From positions 25,261 through 89,260 of the forward strand of contig NZ_QTJX01000008.1 of the NCBI RefSeq assembly GCF_003382275.1: a stretch of 64,000 bases of DNA, written 5' to 3'. The notes below the pieces were generated by a model, which saw nothing but the letters and a program-made list of their open reading frames with translations, did not search any database and was not told the origin of the DNA. This document shows, piece by piece, positions 18,383-27,332 of this stretch (the stretch's first letter is position 1; each line of letters opens with the position of its first letter). A program made the position numbers and the translations under genes. This DNA is from Flagellimonas nanhaiensis (GTDB taxonomy: Bacteria; Bacteroidota; Bacteroidia; Flavobacteriales; Flavobacteriaceae).

Positions 18383-19532
18383 TCCTACACAAAACAAGCT
18401 GAGAAACTATTTTCTCCTGTTCGTCTGCTCTTTTATGATTGCTTCATGTGCAGAGAGCAATCCAAGAAATCCATTGGAAATTGTTCTTGATTCCAAAAGC
18501 CCTTTGATCAAAAGGGTAATGGATAATTTGGATAAACATGAAGTCCAAATACGATACACCCAGATTGACCGAAGCAAGGGAGAAGTGGTTTTTACTGATT
18601 TTGATTTTCAAGTAGACCATGAAAATTATTTCTACCCTGCCAGCACTGTAAAATTTCCTGCTGCTGTAGCCACTCTCGAGAAACTGAACGAATTGGACAC
18701 CCTTTCCGTAGACACCCGGTTTTACATTGAGGGAGATTCCGTGGAAACCACCTTTGGCAAGGCCATATCTGAAATTTTTGCTGTTTCGGACAATGCGGCC
18801 AACAACCGATTAATTGAGTTTTTAGGACAGGATAACCTCAATTCCCGTATTCAAAAAAGAGGTGTTGAGCCCTTTCGGGTTGCGCATAGATTATCAACCA
18901 TTGATGCAGACGATGTTACCACCAAACCCTTGGTTATTTATCTCAACGATTCCACTACGGCCATAAGTAAATCCATCATTAACTCTCCACCCAAATCCTT
19001 AGATATCAATAAAATAAAAAAAGGACATGGTTTTTATTCTGATGGTTCCTTGGTTGACGAGCCGTTTGATTTTTCGCTCAAAAACTATTTCCCAATCCGA
19101 GCTCAGCATGAACTGCTCAAACGCATAGTTTTTCCAGCAGCTTTTTCTTTGGAAGAACGTTTCAACATTTCCGAATCGCAACACAAGTTTCTCCTTGAGG
19201 CCATGGGAAGCATTCCCAGAGAGGTCGGGTACGATTCTGAAACATATTACGACAGCTATGTGAAGTTTTTTATGTTCGGTGATACTCAAGAACCCATTCC
19301 CGATCATATCAAGATTTATAATAAAGTAGGCTATGCCTATGGCACTTTAACAGACTGTGCTTATATTAAAGACAGCAAAAACAACATTGATTTTATGATT
19401 ACCGCTACTGTATTGGTGAATAGCAACGGTATTTTTAATGACGATACTTACGATTATGACGAGGTAGGCGTTCCATTTTTGGCACAATTGGGGCGCGAAC
19501 TTTACGAATATGAACTAAATAGAAAAAGATGA
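18372..19532 (+). CDS. Lipoprotein serine hydrolase, class A beta-lactamase-like
   Basis: The 386-residue protein has a lipobox (MIASC, C26) and the motif set of class A penicilloyl serine enzymes: STVK (S91, K94), SDN (139-141) and a KVG triad (318-320) in place of KTG. It is longer than typical class A enzymes (about 290), with an inserted segment between the SDN and KVG motifs. Its start lies within the preceding gene and its stop overlaps the next start (ATGA). It is probably an envelope amidase or esterase; true beta-lactam hydrolysis is uncertain because the Glu of the omega loop is not obvious. Confidence 0.85.
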   Translation: MGLNPTQNKLRNYFLLFVCSFMIASCAESNPRNPLEIVLDSKSPLIKRVMDNLDKHEVQIRYTQIDRSKGEVVFTDFDFQVDHENYFYPASTVKFPAAVATLEKLNELDTLSVDTRFYIEGDSVETTFGKAISEIFAVSDNAANNRLIEFLGQDNLNSRIQKRGVEPFRVAHRLSTIDADDVTTKPLVIYLNDSTTAISKSIINSPPKSLDINKIKKGHGFYSDGSLVDEPFDFSLKNYFPIRAQHELLKRIVFPAAFSLEERFNISESQHKFLLEAMGSIPREVGYDSETYYDSYVKFFMFGDTQEPIPDHIKIYNKVGYAYGTLTDCAYIKDSKNNIDFMITATVLVNSNGIFNDDTYDYDEVGVPFLAQLGRELYEYELNRKR

Positions 19533-20041
19533 GCAAGCTTTCTTTTGACAGTTTTACCAAAAAAATATTCATTAAGGCATCAATGGAAAAACTATACTGG
19601 TGCTGGTGCACGGTTGATGGTATTACCTCTTGGTTCTTAGAAGATGCTGTATACACCTCCACGGCCGGCGAAACCAGAAAACCAAATGAACCTATCCAAA
19701 GTGGGGATTCTTACACTTGGAAGTGGCACAATTGGGACGGGCAGGAAAATGGACAGGTGCTGGCTGCCAACGGCACCGATTTTGTGGAAATTACCTTTAC
19801 AGATAGCAAGGTCTCCGTTTCTTTGGAAGACCACGGCAAAGCCGTGCTTTTAATCTTAAAGCAACATGAAATTCCAACTGATGACGAAAACAAACTCAAC
19901 ATTCACCATGGCTGTAGTAATGGGTGGACCTTTTGGCTTGCCAACCTAAAGGCCTATCTAGAACATGGGATATTGCTCAACGAAACTGAATTCGATTTGA
20001 GAAATATCCCAATGTCTGGATTTGAGTTTGTAAATATGTAA
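19529..20041 (+). CDS. SRPBCC / AHSA1-like domain protein
   Basis: The 170-residue protein has the Aha1-C/START fold pattern: ITKKIFIKASMEKLYWCW opening strand and helix, ITSWFLEDAVY, a WDGQENGQVL hairpin, and a C-terminal helix (GWTFWLANLKAYLEHG) that is typical of AHSA1 proteins. It overlaps the serine hydrolase gene by ATGA. It is the second SRPBCC protein in this operon, although the two are not obviously close paralogues. It ends one base before the convergent oxidoreductase gene. Confidence 0.83.
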   Translation: MSKLSFDSFTKKIFIKASMEKLYWCWCTVDGITSWFLEDAVYTSTAGETRKPNEPIQSGDSYTWKWHNWDGQENGQVLAANGTDFVEITFTDSKVSVSLEDHGKAVLLILKQHEIPTDDENKLNIHHGCSNGWTFWLANLKAYLEHGILLNETEFDLRNIPMSGFEFVNM

Positions 20042-20042
20042 G

Positions 20043-21665
20043 CTAACCTTCTAAGGTATCTTCGGGTTTGACCTCCCAATTTTCATTGGCCAACAACACC
20101 TGGTCAAAATCGACTCCTTCAATGGGTTTTAGAATTTCTTTTTCTAAATCCCACTCAATTCGTCTACCCAACTTCCAGGCAAGTCCGGCCATATGAGCAG
20201 CTATTGCCTCTTCAAATCCTTCTTTGATACCGCAACTTACCTTACCTCCATTTTTGATTACACTCAACCATTCCCGCATGTGCAAGAAGGTAGAATCTAC
20301 CCGTACTCCATCAATATAGGTCCACATAAGGCCTTTATCGGCAAAATACTGTGATGTAGCCGAGGAAATGGCATCAGGTACATTGGCTGAAGGATTGTAC
20401 TGATAAATGGGAATATGAGGTCTCATTTTTTCGGTTTCCAGCATTTCTGCATATTTGGTGGATGCACCATCTGGCCACACTGTCAATTTATTGCCCAACT
20501 CCATAGTGGCATCGTGGCCCATCAAAATAGTTGGTCTATTGAATGCGTTACCAAGATTTGCGCTGTAACAGAAAGTCATCCCGTTTTCCTTACCTTCTAC
20601 TTGACTGCTTCCAGTACTAAAATTGGGGAACTCCATGTTCACTTGAAGGACATCGGGCACGTTTCTTCCATCATTATGTGTATAAATACCTCCTGATGCA
20701 GTAACGGCCTCCGGTATTCCCATGTTTAAAACACAATTCAAACGGTCATAATCATGGCTCAACAAATCACCAGATAACCCAGAACCATATGCCCACCATT
20801 TTCTCCATCTGAAGAAATGGTTTTTATTGAAGGGAACTTGTGGAGCAGAACCCAAAAACTGTTCCCAGTCTATGGTCTGGGGACTGGCTTTTTCATGAAT
20901 GTCATAATTCCAGGCTCCGTTGTCATCGTTCCGGTTGGTATTGGTCTGAATAAGGGAGACATGACCCAAAGTACCTTTTTCCACAATATCCTTGGCAGTA
21001 CTGAAACTCAATGTTTGTCTGTGCTGGTGACCTACCGCAAAAACTGCTTTTGATTGTTCCGCGGCTTCTCGTAACCTATAGGTTTCCTCTACAGTGTGGG
21101 TCATTGGTTTTTCCACATACACATGAACATTATTGTTCAATGCCTCAATGGACATTGGAGCATGCCAATGGTCCGGAGTGGCAATGATAACAGCATCTAC
21201 ATCACCGCTTTTGATCATTTCGGTATACGTAGTATAACGTTTCATTTTGTTCTCAGGGGTTGAAAAGGAATTAATGGCCTTTTCCGCCCTATAATCAAAA
21301 ACATCGCATACACCCACGAGTTTTACGTTGAGCTTGTCCTGCCTCAGGAAATCTTCGAGTGCCTTGTTCTTAGGGTCTTCCTCGGCCGCCAACCTCATTT
21401 CCTCTTTCCATTCCTCAGTTGCAAAACCTAAAGACCTGCATAATTGCTCTCCTCTAATCCCAAAACCAATGATTCCAACCCTAACTGGATCTCCTCCTAT
21501 TTCTGGAACCGTTGGTGGCAACGATGGCCTAATGTTCAATTGTTCCAGAATTTCTGATCTTTCTCTTTTGCTGGATGTAGCACTGGCAGCACCTGCCCAC
21601 CAAACTGCTCCCAAAATGGGAAGTCCACCCAATCCTTTTAACAAATCTCTTCTAGTCCATTTCAT
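20043..21665 (-). CDS. Tat-exported Gfo/Idh/MocA-family oxidoreductase
   Basis: The 540-residue protein starts with a twin-arginine leader (TRRDLLKG then a hydrophobic stretch ending AGAASA). A Rossmann NAD(P) domain (VGIIGFGIRG) and the family EKPMTH motif with the catalytic lysine region follow, then a substrate domain. Periplasmic members of this family act on sugars or inositols. Being Tat-exported, it is folded with its nucleotide before export. The gene overlaps the DoxX gene by ATGA. No sugar transport genes flank it, so the substrate is open. Confidence 0.9.
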   Translation of the reverse strand: MKWTRRDLLKGLGGLPILGAVWWAGAASATSSKRERSEILEQLNIRPSLPPTVPEIGGDPVRVGIIGFGIRGEQLCRSLGFATEEWKEEMRLAAEEDPKNKALEDFLRQDKLNVKLVGVCDVFDYRAEKAINSFSTPENKMKRYTTYTEMIKSGDVDAVIIATPDHWHAPMSIEALNNNVHVYVEKPMTHTVEETYRLREAAEQSKAVFAVGHQHRQTLSFSTAKDIVEKGTLGHVSLIQTNTNRNDDNGAWNYDIHEKASPQTIDWEQFLGSAPQVPFNKNHFFRWRKWWAYGSGLSGDLLSHDYDRLNCVLNMGIPEAVTASGGIYTHNDGRNVPDVLQVNMEFPNFSTGSSQVEGKENGMTFCYSANLGNAFNRPTILMGHDATMELGNKLTVWPDGASTKYAEMLETEKMRPHIPIYQYNPSANVPDAISSATSQYFADKGLMWTYIDGVRVDSTFLHMREWLSVIKNGGKVSCGIKEGFEEAIAAHMAGLAWKLGRRIEWDLEKEILKPIEGVDFDQVLLANENWEVKPEDTLEG

Positions 21666-22150
21666 GATTTTTCAGTTTTGAGATGTTGTCCCTTTTTAAA
21701 GTAAGCAAGTCCAAAAAATTTGCTTGTGGGATAGTTATAGATTAAAACACAGGCTACGAGCTCAATTAGGTTTTTATTTACAAACCAATAGCTTCCTTCT
21801 ACATTTAACTGCGGTAACCAAGGAAACGACGGATGGGCCAAATAGTAAAGTGCCAAAAGCCCAATTCCCACAATGGCCCCAAGACGTTCAAAAACGCCTA
21901 AAAGCAGGGTAATGCCCACAATCATGAGAGCCACAATATTCAATACGTCTACCCAGCCCATGACCGAAGCATCGGTAAGTGCTGAAAAAACAGGTTTTAG
22001 GGGTCCTTGGGCAGAAGCTAGATAGCCAAAGGAGGTCCACTCTGGATTGTACATTTTAATTACGCCTTCGTATAAAAAATGCCAACCAATAAAAATCCGA
22101 AGAAGTGTGATACTGATCTTCACCCTTCTGTTGTCCGTTTCGTTGACCAT
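21662..22150 (-). CDS. DoxX-family membrane protein
   Basis: The four-helix membrane protein of about 162 residues has the DoxX pattern (ISITLLRIFIGWHFLYEGVIK first helix, glycine-rich VIVGITLLLGVFERLG third region). I use the ATG at 22150 (MVNETDN); an upstream start at 22186 would add 12 residues. DoxX proteins are often coupled to redox or quinone-linked functions, and flavobacteria frequently place one before a Gfo/Idh/MocA oxidoreductase, as here. A role as partner of the exported enzyme is an inference. Confidence 0.85.
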   Translation of the reverse strand: MVNETDNRRVKISITLLRIFIGWHFLYEGVIKMYNPEWTSFGYLASAQGPLKPVFSALTDASVMGWVDVLNIVALMIVGITLLLGVFERLGAIVGIGLLALYYLAHPSFPWLPQLNVEGSYWFVNKNLIELVACVLIYNYPTSKFFGLAYFKKGQHLKTEKS

Positions 22151-22253
22151 AACAGTAAAGATTTTGATTTTTTTGATAATGTACAACCAAAACTACTCGC
22201 AAACAAAAAGAAGAACTATGATTTATATCAGTGACCAATCTGGCAAAAAAGCC

Positions 22254-23561
22254 CTAATTGGCCACAGGTTCACCATAAAGGTCAAAATCTGAAGCTTCAG
22301 TTATTTTGATTTGGGTAAAATCTCCGATTTTTAAATAATGTTGGGAAGCATCAATCAGCACCTCATTATCAACATCGGGAGAGTCATGCTCTGTGCGTCC
22401 TACAAAATGACTTCCTTCCTTGCGGTCGATTACACATCGATAACTATTTCCAATCTTTTCTTGATTCAACTCCCAAGAAATCTGCGATTGAATCTCCATA
22501 ATTTCATTGGCACGTTCCTGTTTTACTTCTTCAGGTACATCATCCTCCAAAGCAAATGCATGGGTATTCTCTTCATGACTATATGTGAAGCACCCCAATC
22601 TTTCAAAACGCATCTCCTTTACCCAATTTTTGAGTTCTTCAAAGTTTTCTTCCGTCTCACCTGGATAGCCCACGATCAAGGTTGTTCTGATGGCCATTCC
22701 GGGTACCATGGCCCTGAAGTCGTTGAGCAATTTGGTTGTCTTGGCGTAGGTAGTACCCCTGCGCATACTTTTTAAGATTGAATCTGAGATATGCTGTAAA
22801 GGAATGTCTATATAATTACAGACTTTTGGTTCGTTTTTCATGACCTCCAAAACATCCATGGGGAAACCGGTTGGAAAGGCATAATGTAATCGTATCCACT
22901 CAATACCCTCTACCTTTACCAATTGTTGCAATAATTCAGCAAGATTTCTCTTTTTATACAGGTCCAACCCATAATAGGTAAGGTCCTGTGCAATCAAGAT
23001 CAATTCCTTAACACCTTTGGCGGCCAATTTCTCCGTTTCATTCACCAATTCCTCAATTGGTTTGCTTTTGTGCTTACCCCGCATCAAGGGAATGGCACAA
23101 AACGAACAGGGACGATCACAACCTTCTGCAATTTTGAGATATGCATAATTCTTTGGAGTAGTGGTTAAACGTTCTCCCAACAATTCATGCTTATAATCTG
23201 CCCCGAGGGCCTTTAAAAGATTAGGTAGGTCACTTGTCCCAAAATATTCATCCACATTGGGAATTTCTTTTTCCAAATCTGGTTTATATCTTTCGCTTAG
23301 ACAGCCGGAAACAAAAACTTTGTCCACAACCCCATCTTCCTTTTTTTGAACATATTCCAAAATCGTGTTCACGCTTTCCTCTTTGGCATTGGCAATAAAT
23401 CCACAGGTATTTATTACTACAATGTTACCCTCCTCCTCATGGACCACTTCTTTTCCACTGGCTTTCAGTTGTCCCATCAGGACCTCAGAGTCGTACACAT
23501 TTTTACTGCACCCTAAGGTGACCACATTGATCTTGTTCTTTTTGAGGGATTTTGTCCGCAT
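22254..23561 (-). CDS. rimO: Ribosomal protein S12 methylthiotransferase
   Basis: The radical-SAM enzyme of about 435 residues has an N-terminal UPF0004 domain (VVTLGCSKNVYDSE), the CxxxCxxC cluster motif in CDRPCSFCAIP, and a C-terminal TRAM domain. RimO methylthiolates the conserved Asp of ribosomal protein S12. The CSKN form near the N terminus and GKHKSKP after the cluster separate it from MiaB. I start at the ATG at 23561, since the 12 residues before it do not match the family. Confidence 0.95.
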   Translation of the reverse strand: MRTKSLKKNKINVVTLGCSKNVYDSEVLMGQLKASGKEVVHEEEGNIVVINTCGFIANAKEESVNTILEYVQKKEDGVVDKVFVSGCLSERYKPDLEKEIPNVDEYFGTSDLPNLLKALGADYKHELLGERLTTTPKNYAYLKIAEGCDRPCSFCAIPLMRGKHKSKPIEELVNETEKLAAKGVKELILIAQDLTYYGLDLYKKRNLAELLQQLVKVEGIEWIRLHYAFPTGFPMDVLEVMKNEPKVCNYIDIPLQHISDSILKSMRRGTTYAKTTKLLNDFRAMVPGMAIRTTLIVGYPGETEENFEELKNWVKEMRFERLGCFTYSHEENTHAFALEDDVPEEVKQERANEIMEIQSQISWELNQEKIGNSYRCVIDRKEGSHFVGRTEHDSPDVDNEVLIDASQHYLKIGDFTQIKITEASDFDLYGEPVAN

Positions 23562-23687
23562 AGTTTTAACAAATGGTCTGCAAAAATACAATAACACAGG
23601 GCATTACATCGATAAGCCTTAATATTTTTCTAGTTACAACGTTAAACTTATAGGGCTTTCAATAGTCCAAACGTTAAATCCCAAATC

Positions 23688-24785
23688 ATGAAGAAATCTA
23701 TTATACTGCCAATCCTGATTTCCATGGTGTTTTTGTACAGCTGTTCTACAGAGAACACCTCATCCAATGACGATTTTAATCCAGAATCGGAAATAGAAAA
23801 CTTCTATTTTCCACCTTTTCAGTCTGCAGAATGGGACGCCGTTACGCCAACAGACCTGGAATGGAATCTTAGCGCAGAAGACGCTTTATATAATTTTCTC
23901 GAAGAAAAAAACTCCAAAGCTTTCATCATTCTAAAAGAAGGTAAACTTGTAGTGGAATGGTATTTTGGAGAACACACCCAAAATACAAGTTGGTATTGGG
24001 CATCTGCAGGTAAAACATTGACAGCGTTTACGGTTGGTTTGGCCCAACAACAAGGCTTATTGGACATTGAGGACAAAACCTCCAAATATCTTGGCGAAGG
24101 GTGGACCAATGTCCCCTTGGAAAAAGAAAATCTAATCACCCCGTGGCACCAATTAACAATGACCTCAGGAATGGACGATACGGAATTTGACTGCGTGACC
24201 CATGAATGCCTCACTTATTTGGAAGATGCGGGTGCCCGCTGGGCTTATCACAATGGTCCCTATACGCTTTTGCAACATGTGGTGGCCAATGCCACAAATA
24301 CTGCATGGTCGGATTTTTTCAACACCAATTTGCGGGATAAGATTGGAATGGACGGTTTCTGGTTTTCAACCAATGGAACCAACAACGTTTTTTTTAGTAC
24401 CGCAAGAAGCATGGCGCGCTTTGGACTACTTAATTTAAGTAATGGTGAATGGGATGGAGAGACCATCCTAAGGGATGTTGAATACCGAACCGCCATGAAA
24501 AATACTTCTCAGGAATTGAACATGTCTTACGGCTATTTGTGGTGGTTGAACGGAAAACAAACCTATCGTGCTCCTGGCACACAAACAGAATTTCAAGGCG
24601 AGCTGATTCCAAATGCCCCTTCGGACCTCTATGCTGGTCTGGGCAAAAACGATCAAAAGTTGTACATCATACCAAGTCAGGATTTGGTCATTGTGCGTAT
24701 GGGGGAAGATGCGGGAGAAGATTTGCTAGGCCCCTCCAGTTTTGACAATGAACTTTGGGAAAAACTAAATGCGTTCATCAACTAA
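23688..24785 (+). CDS. Lipoprotein serine hydrolase, class C type
   Basis: The 365-residue protein has a lipobox (FLYSC, C19) and class C serine hydrolase motifs: SAGK (S106, K109), YHN (187-189), and a C-terminal GKNDQKLYIIPSQDLVIVRMG region that replaces the KTG strand. It is likely an envelope esterase or peptidase anchored to the outer membrane. It is divergent from rimO and ends at a bidirectional terminator. It is only distantly similar to the two other serine hydrolases of this window. Confidence 0.88.
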   Translation: MKKSIILPILISMVFLYSCSTENTSSNDDFNPESEIENFYFPPFQSAEWDAVTPTDLEWNLSAEDALYNFLEEKNSKAFIILKEGKLVVEWYFGEHTQNTSWYWASAGKTLTAFTVGLAQQQGLLDIEDKTSKYLGEGWTNVPLEKENLITPWHQLTMTSGMDDTEFDCVTHECLTYLEDAGARWAYHNGPYTLLQHVVANATNTAWSDFFNTNLRDKIGMDGFWFSTNGTNNVFFSTARSMARFGLLNLSNGEWDGETILRDVEYRTAMKNTSQELNMSYGYLWWLNGKQTYRAPGTQTEFQGELIPNAPSDLYAGLGKNDQKLYIIPSQDLVIVRMGEDAGEDLLGPSSFDNELWEKLNAFIN

Positions 24786-24820
24786 CATCTTTTACATTTT
24801 CTCTATTTAAAAAATAATTG

Positions 24821-24846
24821 AAGTGAAGCCCTTCAGGGCTTCACTT
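24821..24846. terminator. Bidirectional terminator between convergent genes
   Basis: AAGTGAAGCCCT and AGGGCTTCACTT form a perfect 12-bp stem with a 2-base loop, flanked by A-rich and T-rich sequence. It serves the serine hydrolase from the left and the cupin gene from the right. Confidence 0.9.
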
Positions 24847-24867
24847 TTAGTTTTCACCCTTGGGATG

Positions 24868-25383
24868 TTACCTCTTGGGAATCATATTAGAGATGTCCAC
24901 TGGAAAACTATCATACTTGTTATAAAGTTTCAAGTACTTTTTAGGGTCAATGGGGTCTTCACCAAGGGTTTCATGCAATCCCCTGAAAAAACCTTCTCTT
25001 TTTTGTGAAGGATTAAACAACAAGGTAAGTCTTACCTCTTCATCTGTATCATTCCTAAATCCATGTGGAGTAAATCTGGGAACATAAACTATGGCTCCGG
25101 GGCTTGCCTGGAACTCCTTTTGCCCCACTTGCAAGGTCAATAGCCCTTTATCAACAATGAATATTTCATCCATAAAACGGTGATAATGTGGTTTGGCCCC
25201 TATGGCCATGGGTGCTAAAGCAATGGTATAAACCCCAAGTTGACCATTGGACATTTCGCTGGTCACCTTAAAGGTGAATCTAATATCATTCAAAGCCAAC
25301 TCCTCTCCTTCTTCTGGTAAAATAATGGTTGCATTATCCTCCAAAAGGTCATTGAAATAATCTTCTTTAAGGTCCTGTATCAT
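24868..25383 (-). CDS. Cupin-domain protein
   Basis: This is a single-domain cupin of about 171 residues. Motif 1 is visible as KPHYHRFMDEIFIVDKG (two His and a Glu as metal ligands) and motif 2 as PGAIVYVPRFTPHGFRN. I use the ATG at 25383, four bases after the azoR stop; a start at 25410 would overlap azoR. It is the last gene of the ECF41-linked cluster. Cupins of this sort can be dioxygenases, isomerases or small-molecule binders; the substrate is unknown. Confidence 0.87.
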   Translation of the reverse strand: MIQDLKEDYFNDLLEDNATIILPEEGEELALNDIRFTFKVTSEMSNGQLGVYTIALAPMAIGAKPHYHRFMDEIFIVDKGLLTLQVGQKEFQASPGAIVYVPRFTPHGFRNDTDEEVRLTLLFNPSQKREGFFRGLHETLGEDPIDPKKYLKLYNKYDSFPVDISNMIPKR

Positions 25384-25387
25384 CCTA

Positions 25388-25999
25388 TCAGTTTTTAAAC
25401 AATTCATCAATCAAAGCCTGTACTTCCTGTCTGTTCTTATCTAAAGTGTCCTTGTTTGCTGTTCCTTCCAAAGAAAAGAACTGTTGTACCTTGATACCCA
25501 TATGACCAAGAACCGCCTCTAAATATGGTTCCTGAAAATCATATCGTTCCATATCGGTTCCTTTGTACACACCTCCTTTGACCGTTATAATAAAGGCTAT
25601 TTTATCTTCCAAGAGTCCGAAGTATCCGCCATCGTTAATTCCAAAGGTGTGTCCAATTCTAACCACCTGATCAAAATAGGCCTTAAGGTTTGAAGGAACA
25701 TTATAATTATATAAAGGACTGCTTATCAATAGCTCATCAGCCTCTTTTAATTGCTGTATGAGCTCATCTGAAACTGCTGTGGCCTCACTTAGTGCTGGAG
25801 ACCAATACTCCGTAGGAGTATAAAACCCTTCAATAGTGTTGTTATGAAGATGGGGTATCTGTTTTTCTGCCAAGTCTGTGCGGACCACTTTTCCCGCTTC
25901 ATGCTTTTCCAACCATTTCTGTTCAAAATAATCCGCCAATTCTCGGGAATGCGAGCCTTCTACTCTAGAACTGCAATCAATTCTTAATAATGTTTTCAT
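25388..25999 (-). CDS. azoR: FMN-dependent NADH azoreductase / quinone reductase
   Basis: The 203-residue flavodoxin-like protein opens with LLRIDCSSRVEGSHSR (phosphate-binding loop) and has SPLYNYNVPSNLKAYFDQV, which is diagnostic of the AzoR/AcpD family. It reduces quinones and azo compounds with NADH and protects against thiol or quinone stress. A candidate ECF promoter identical in architecture to that of the adjacent sigma factor sits 19 bases upstream, so it appears to be a direct target of the ECF41 factor, with the cupin gene as a downstream partner. Confidence 0.92.
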   Translation of the reverse strand: MKTLLRIDCSSRVEGSHSRELADYFEQKWLEKHEAGKVVRTDLAEKQIPHLHNNTIEGFYTPTEYWSPALSEATAVSDELIQQLKEADELLISSPLYNYNVPSNLKAYFDQVVRIGHTFGINDGGYFGLLEDKIAFIITVKGGVYKGTDMERYDFQEPYLEAVLGHMGIKVQQFFSLEGTANKDTLDKNRQEVQALIDELFKN

Positions 26000-26017
26000 T
26001 TCTTATTGTTTACCTAC

Positions 26018-26047
26018 ATGACAATGCATCATGGTAAAACGTGACAA
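26018..26047 (-). promoter_or_regulatory. Candidate ECF41-type promoter of azoR
   Basis: On the minus strand TTGTCACG (26047-26040) is followed, 16 bases after the TGTCACG core, by TGTCAT (26023-26018). The wider pattern TTGTCACGTTTT ... CATTGTCAT(A/G)TA is shared at the same spacing with the sequence before the sigma gene. Characterised ECF41 promoters have TGTCACA and CGTC elements, so this fits the family. Confidence 0.75.
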
Positions 26048-26074
26048 CTTTCAGAATCAATTCAATACAGGGAA

Positions 26075-26455
26075 TTACTCCTTAAGTGCGGTAACCTGAA
26101 TCTCAATTTTCATTCGGGAATCGGAAAGACCCGCAGAGATCATGGTAGCAGCAGGTCGCACTTTGTCAAAGTACTTTTGCAAAACAGGCCAGCACAAGGG
26201 AAATTCATCGGTATTTGGTAAAATATACATCACCCGTACCACATCGGCCATTTTGGAACCGGCATCTTCCAAGGCTTGCTGAATATTGTTCATACATTGC
26301 TCTGTTTGCTCTACGATGTCCTCAGAAATGGTCATGGTCTTATAATTGAACCCCGTGGTACCGGAAACAAATACCCACGGCCCGGTCACTAAAGCCCTTG
26401 AATAACCTATTTGTTCTTCAAATGAAGAACCGGAACTTATTTGCGTTCTTTTCAT
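26075..26455 (-). CDS. RidA (YjgF/YER057c/UK114) family protein
   Basis: This 126-residue trimeric-type small protein has VTGPWVFVSGTTGFNY near the N terminus. The C-terminal signature VRPAATMISAGLSDSRMKIEIQ lacks the usual arginine-containing RPART motif (RPAAT here), so classical imine deaminase activity is doubtful. It lies 28 bases after the sigma-factor gene and is probably transcribed with it. Many ECF41 loci carry a small enzyme next to the sigma gene; a RidA paralogue fits that pattern. Confidence 0.88.
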   Translation of the reverse strand: MKRTQISSGSSFEEQIGYSRALVTGPWVFVSGTTGFNYKTMTISEDIVEQTEQCMNNIQQALEDAGSKMADVVRVMYILPNTDEFPLCWPVLQKYFDKVRPAATMISAGLSDSRMKIEIQVTALKE

Positions 26456-26483
26456 TTTAGAATATTTTCTTGGTTGCTATGCC

Positions 26484-27326
26484 CTAAGACAATTGTGCGG
26501 CCAACGGCTTAAGTTTTTTTGGAGCCAATTGCGTGTGTATTTGAACTATTTTGTTTTCGCTGACCTGGAAAACTTGGCAATTCACCAAAACACCTTCTTC
26601 AAAAAATAATAGAGCGGGTTGGTGATTTATTTGGGATACTTCAATGGTTTGCTCCTTTTGATAGGTTTTAAATACGAAGAGTAGTAATTTAATAGCATTT
26701 TTAAGGCCTTGGGTCAGCTCCCGGACCACTTTGATCTCATTCCCGCCATCTGCCATCAAGGTTATCTCTTCGGAAAGCATTTTTTCCAGGGTTTTAATAT
26801 CACCACTCCTAATACTGTTGATGTATTTACCCATATATTCTTTAGAAACCATTGGGGTATTTGTAGAAACTGTATCCGTGGAATTGTCGAGTTTGCTCTT
26901 TGCCCTACTCAGTAATTTTCGAGAGTTTTCAATGGTCAACCCAAGCACTTCGGCTATTTCTTTATGGGAATACTCAAATGCTTCCTTTAAAATAAATACG
27001 GCCCTTTCCTTGGTTGATAGTTTTTCTAAAAGCACCAGCAGGGAATATGAAATGATTTCTGAACTATCCACAGAACCATCGGCCACTTCGGTGGCAACAG
27101 GCTCTGGAAGCCAGATACTATCACCATACATTCTTTGGCGCTTTTTTTTAATGTTTATGGATTCATTGATAACAGCTTTGACCAAATAACCCATATCATT
27201 TTCTATATGGTCATTCTGTCTTGAATGGTATTTGATCAGAATCTCCTGGATGGCATCTTTTGAGTCTTCTATGGAACCTAAAATATTATAGGCGTAAGGA
27301 AATAGTGTGTTTTGATAATCCTTCAT
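26484..27326 (-). CDS. ECF sigma factor, ECF41 type, with SnoaL-like C-terminal domain
   Basis: The 280-residue sigma factor has region 2 (about 7-62), a linker holding the ECF41 signature WLPEP (72-76), region 4 (about 95-148; HKEIAEVLGL helix) and an extra C-terminal SnoaL-like domain of about 110 residues with DGGN (193-196), the counterpart of the ECF41 DGGGK motif. In this group the C-terminal domain modulates activity in place of a separate anti-sigma protein, consistent with none being encoded nearby. A matching promoter stands directly before its start codon. Confidence 0.92.
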   Translation of the reverse strand: MKDYQNTLFPYAYNILGSIEDSKDAIQEILIKYHSRQNDHIENDMGYLVKAVINESINIKKKRQRMYGDSIWLPEPVATEVADGSVDSSEIISYSLLVLLEKLSTKERAVFILKEAFEYSHKEIAEVLGLTIENSRKLLSRAKSKLDNSTDTVSTNTPMVSKEYMGKYINSIRSGDIKTLEKMLSEEITLMADGGNEIKVVRELTQGLKNAIKLLLFVFKTYQKEQTIEVSQINHQPALLFFEEGVLVNCQVFQVSENKIVQIHTQLAPKKLKPLAAQLS

Positions 27327-27332
27327 GGGTAT

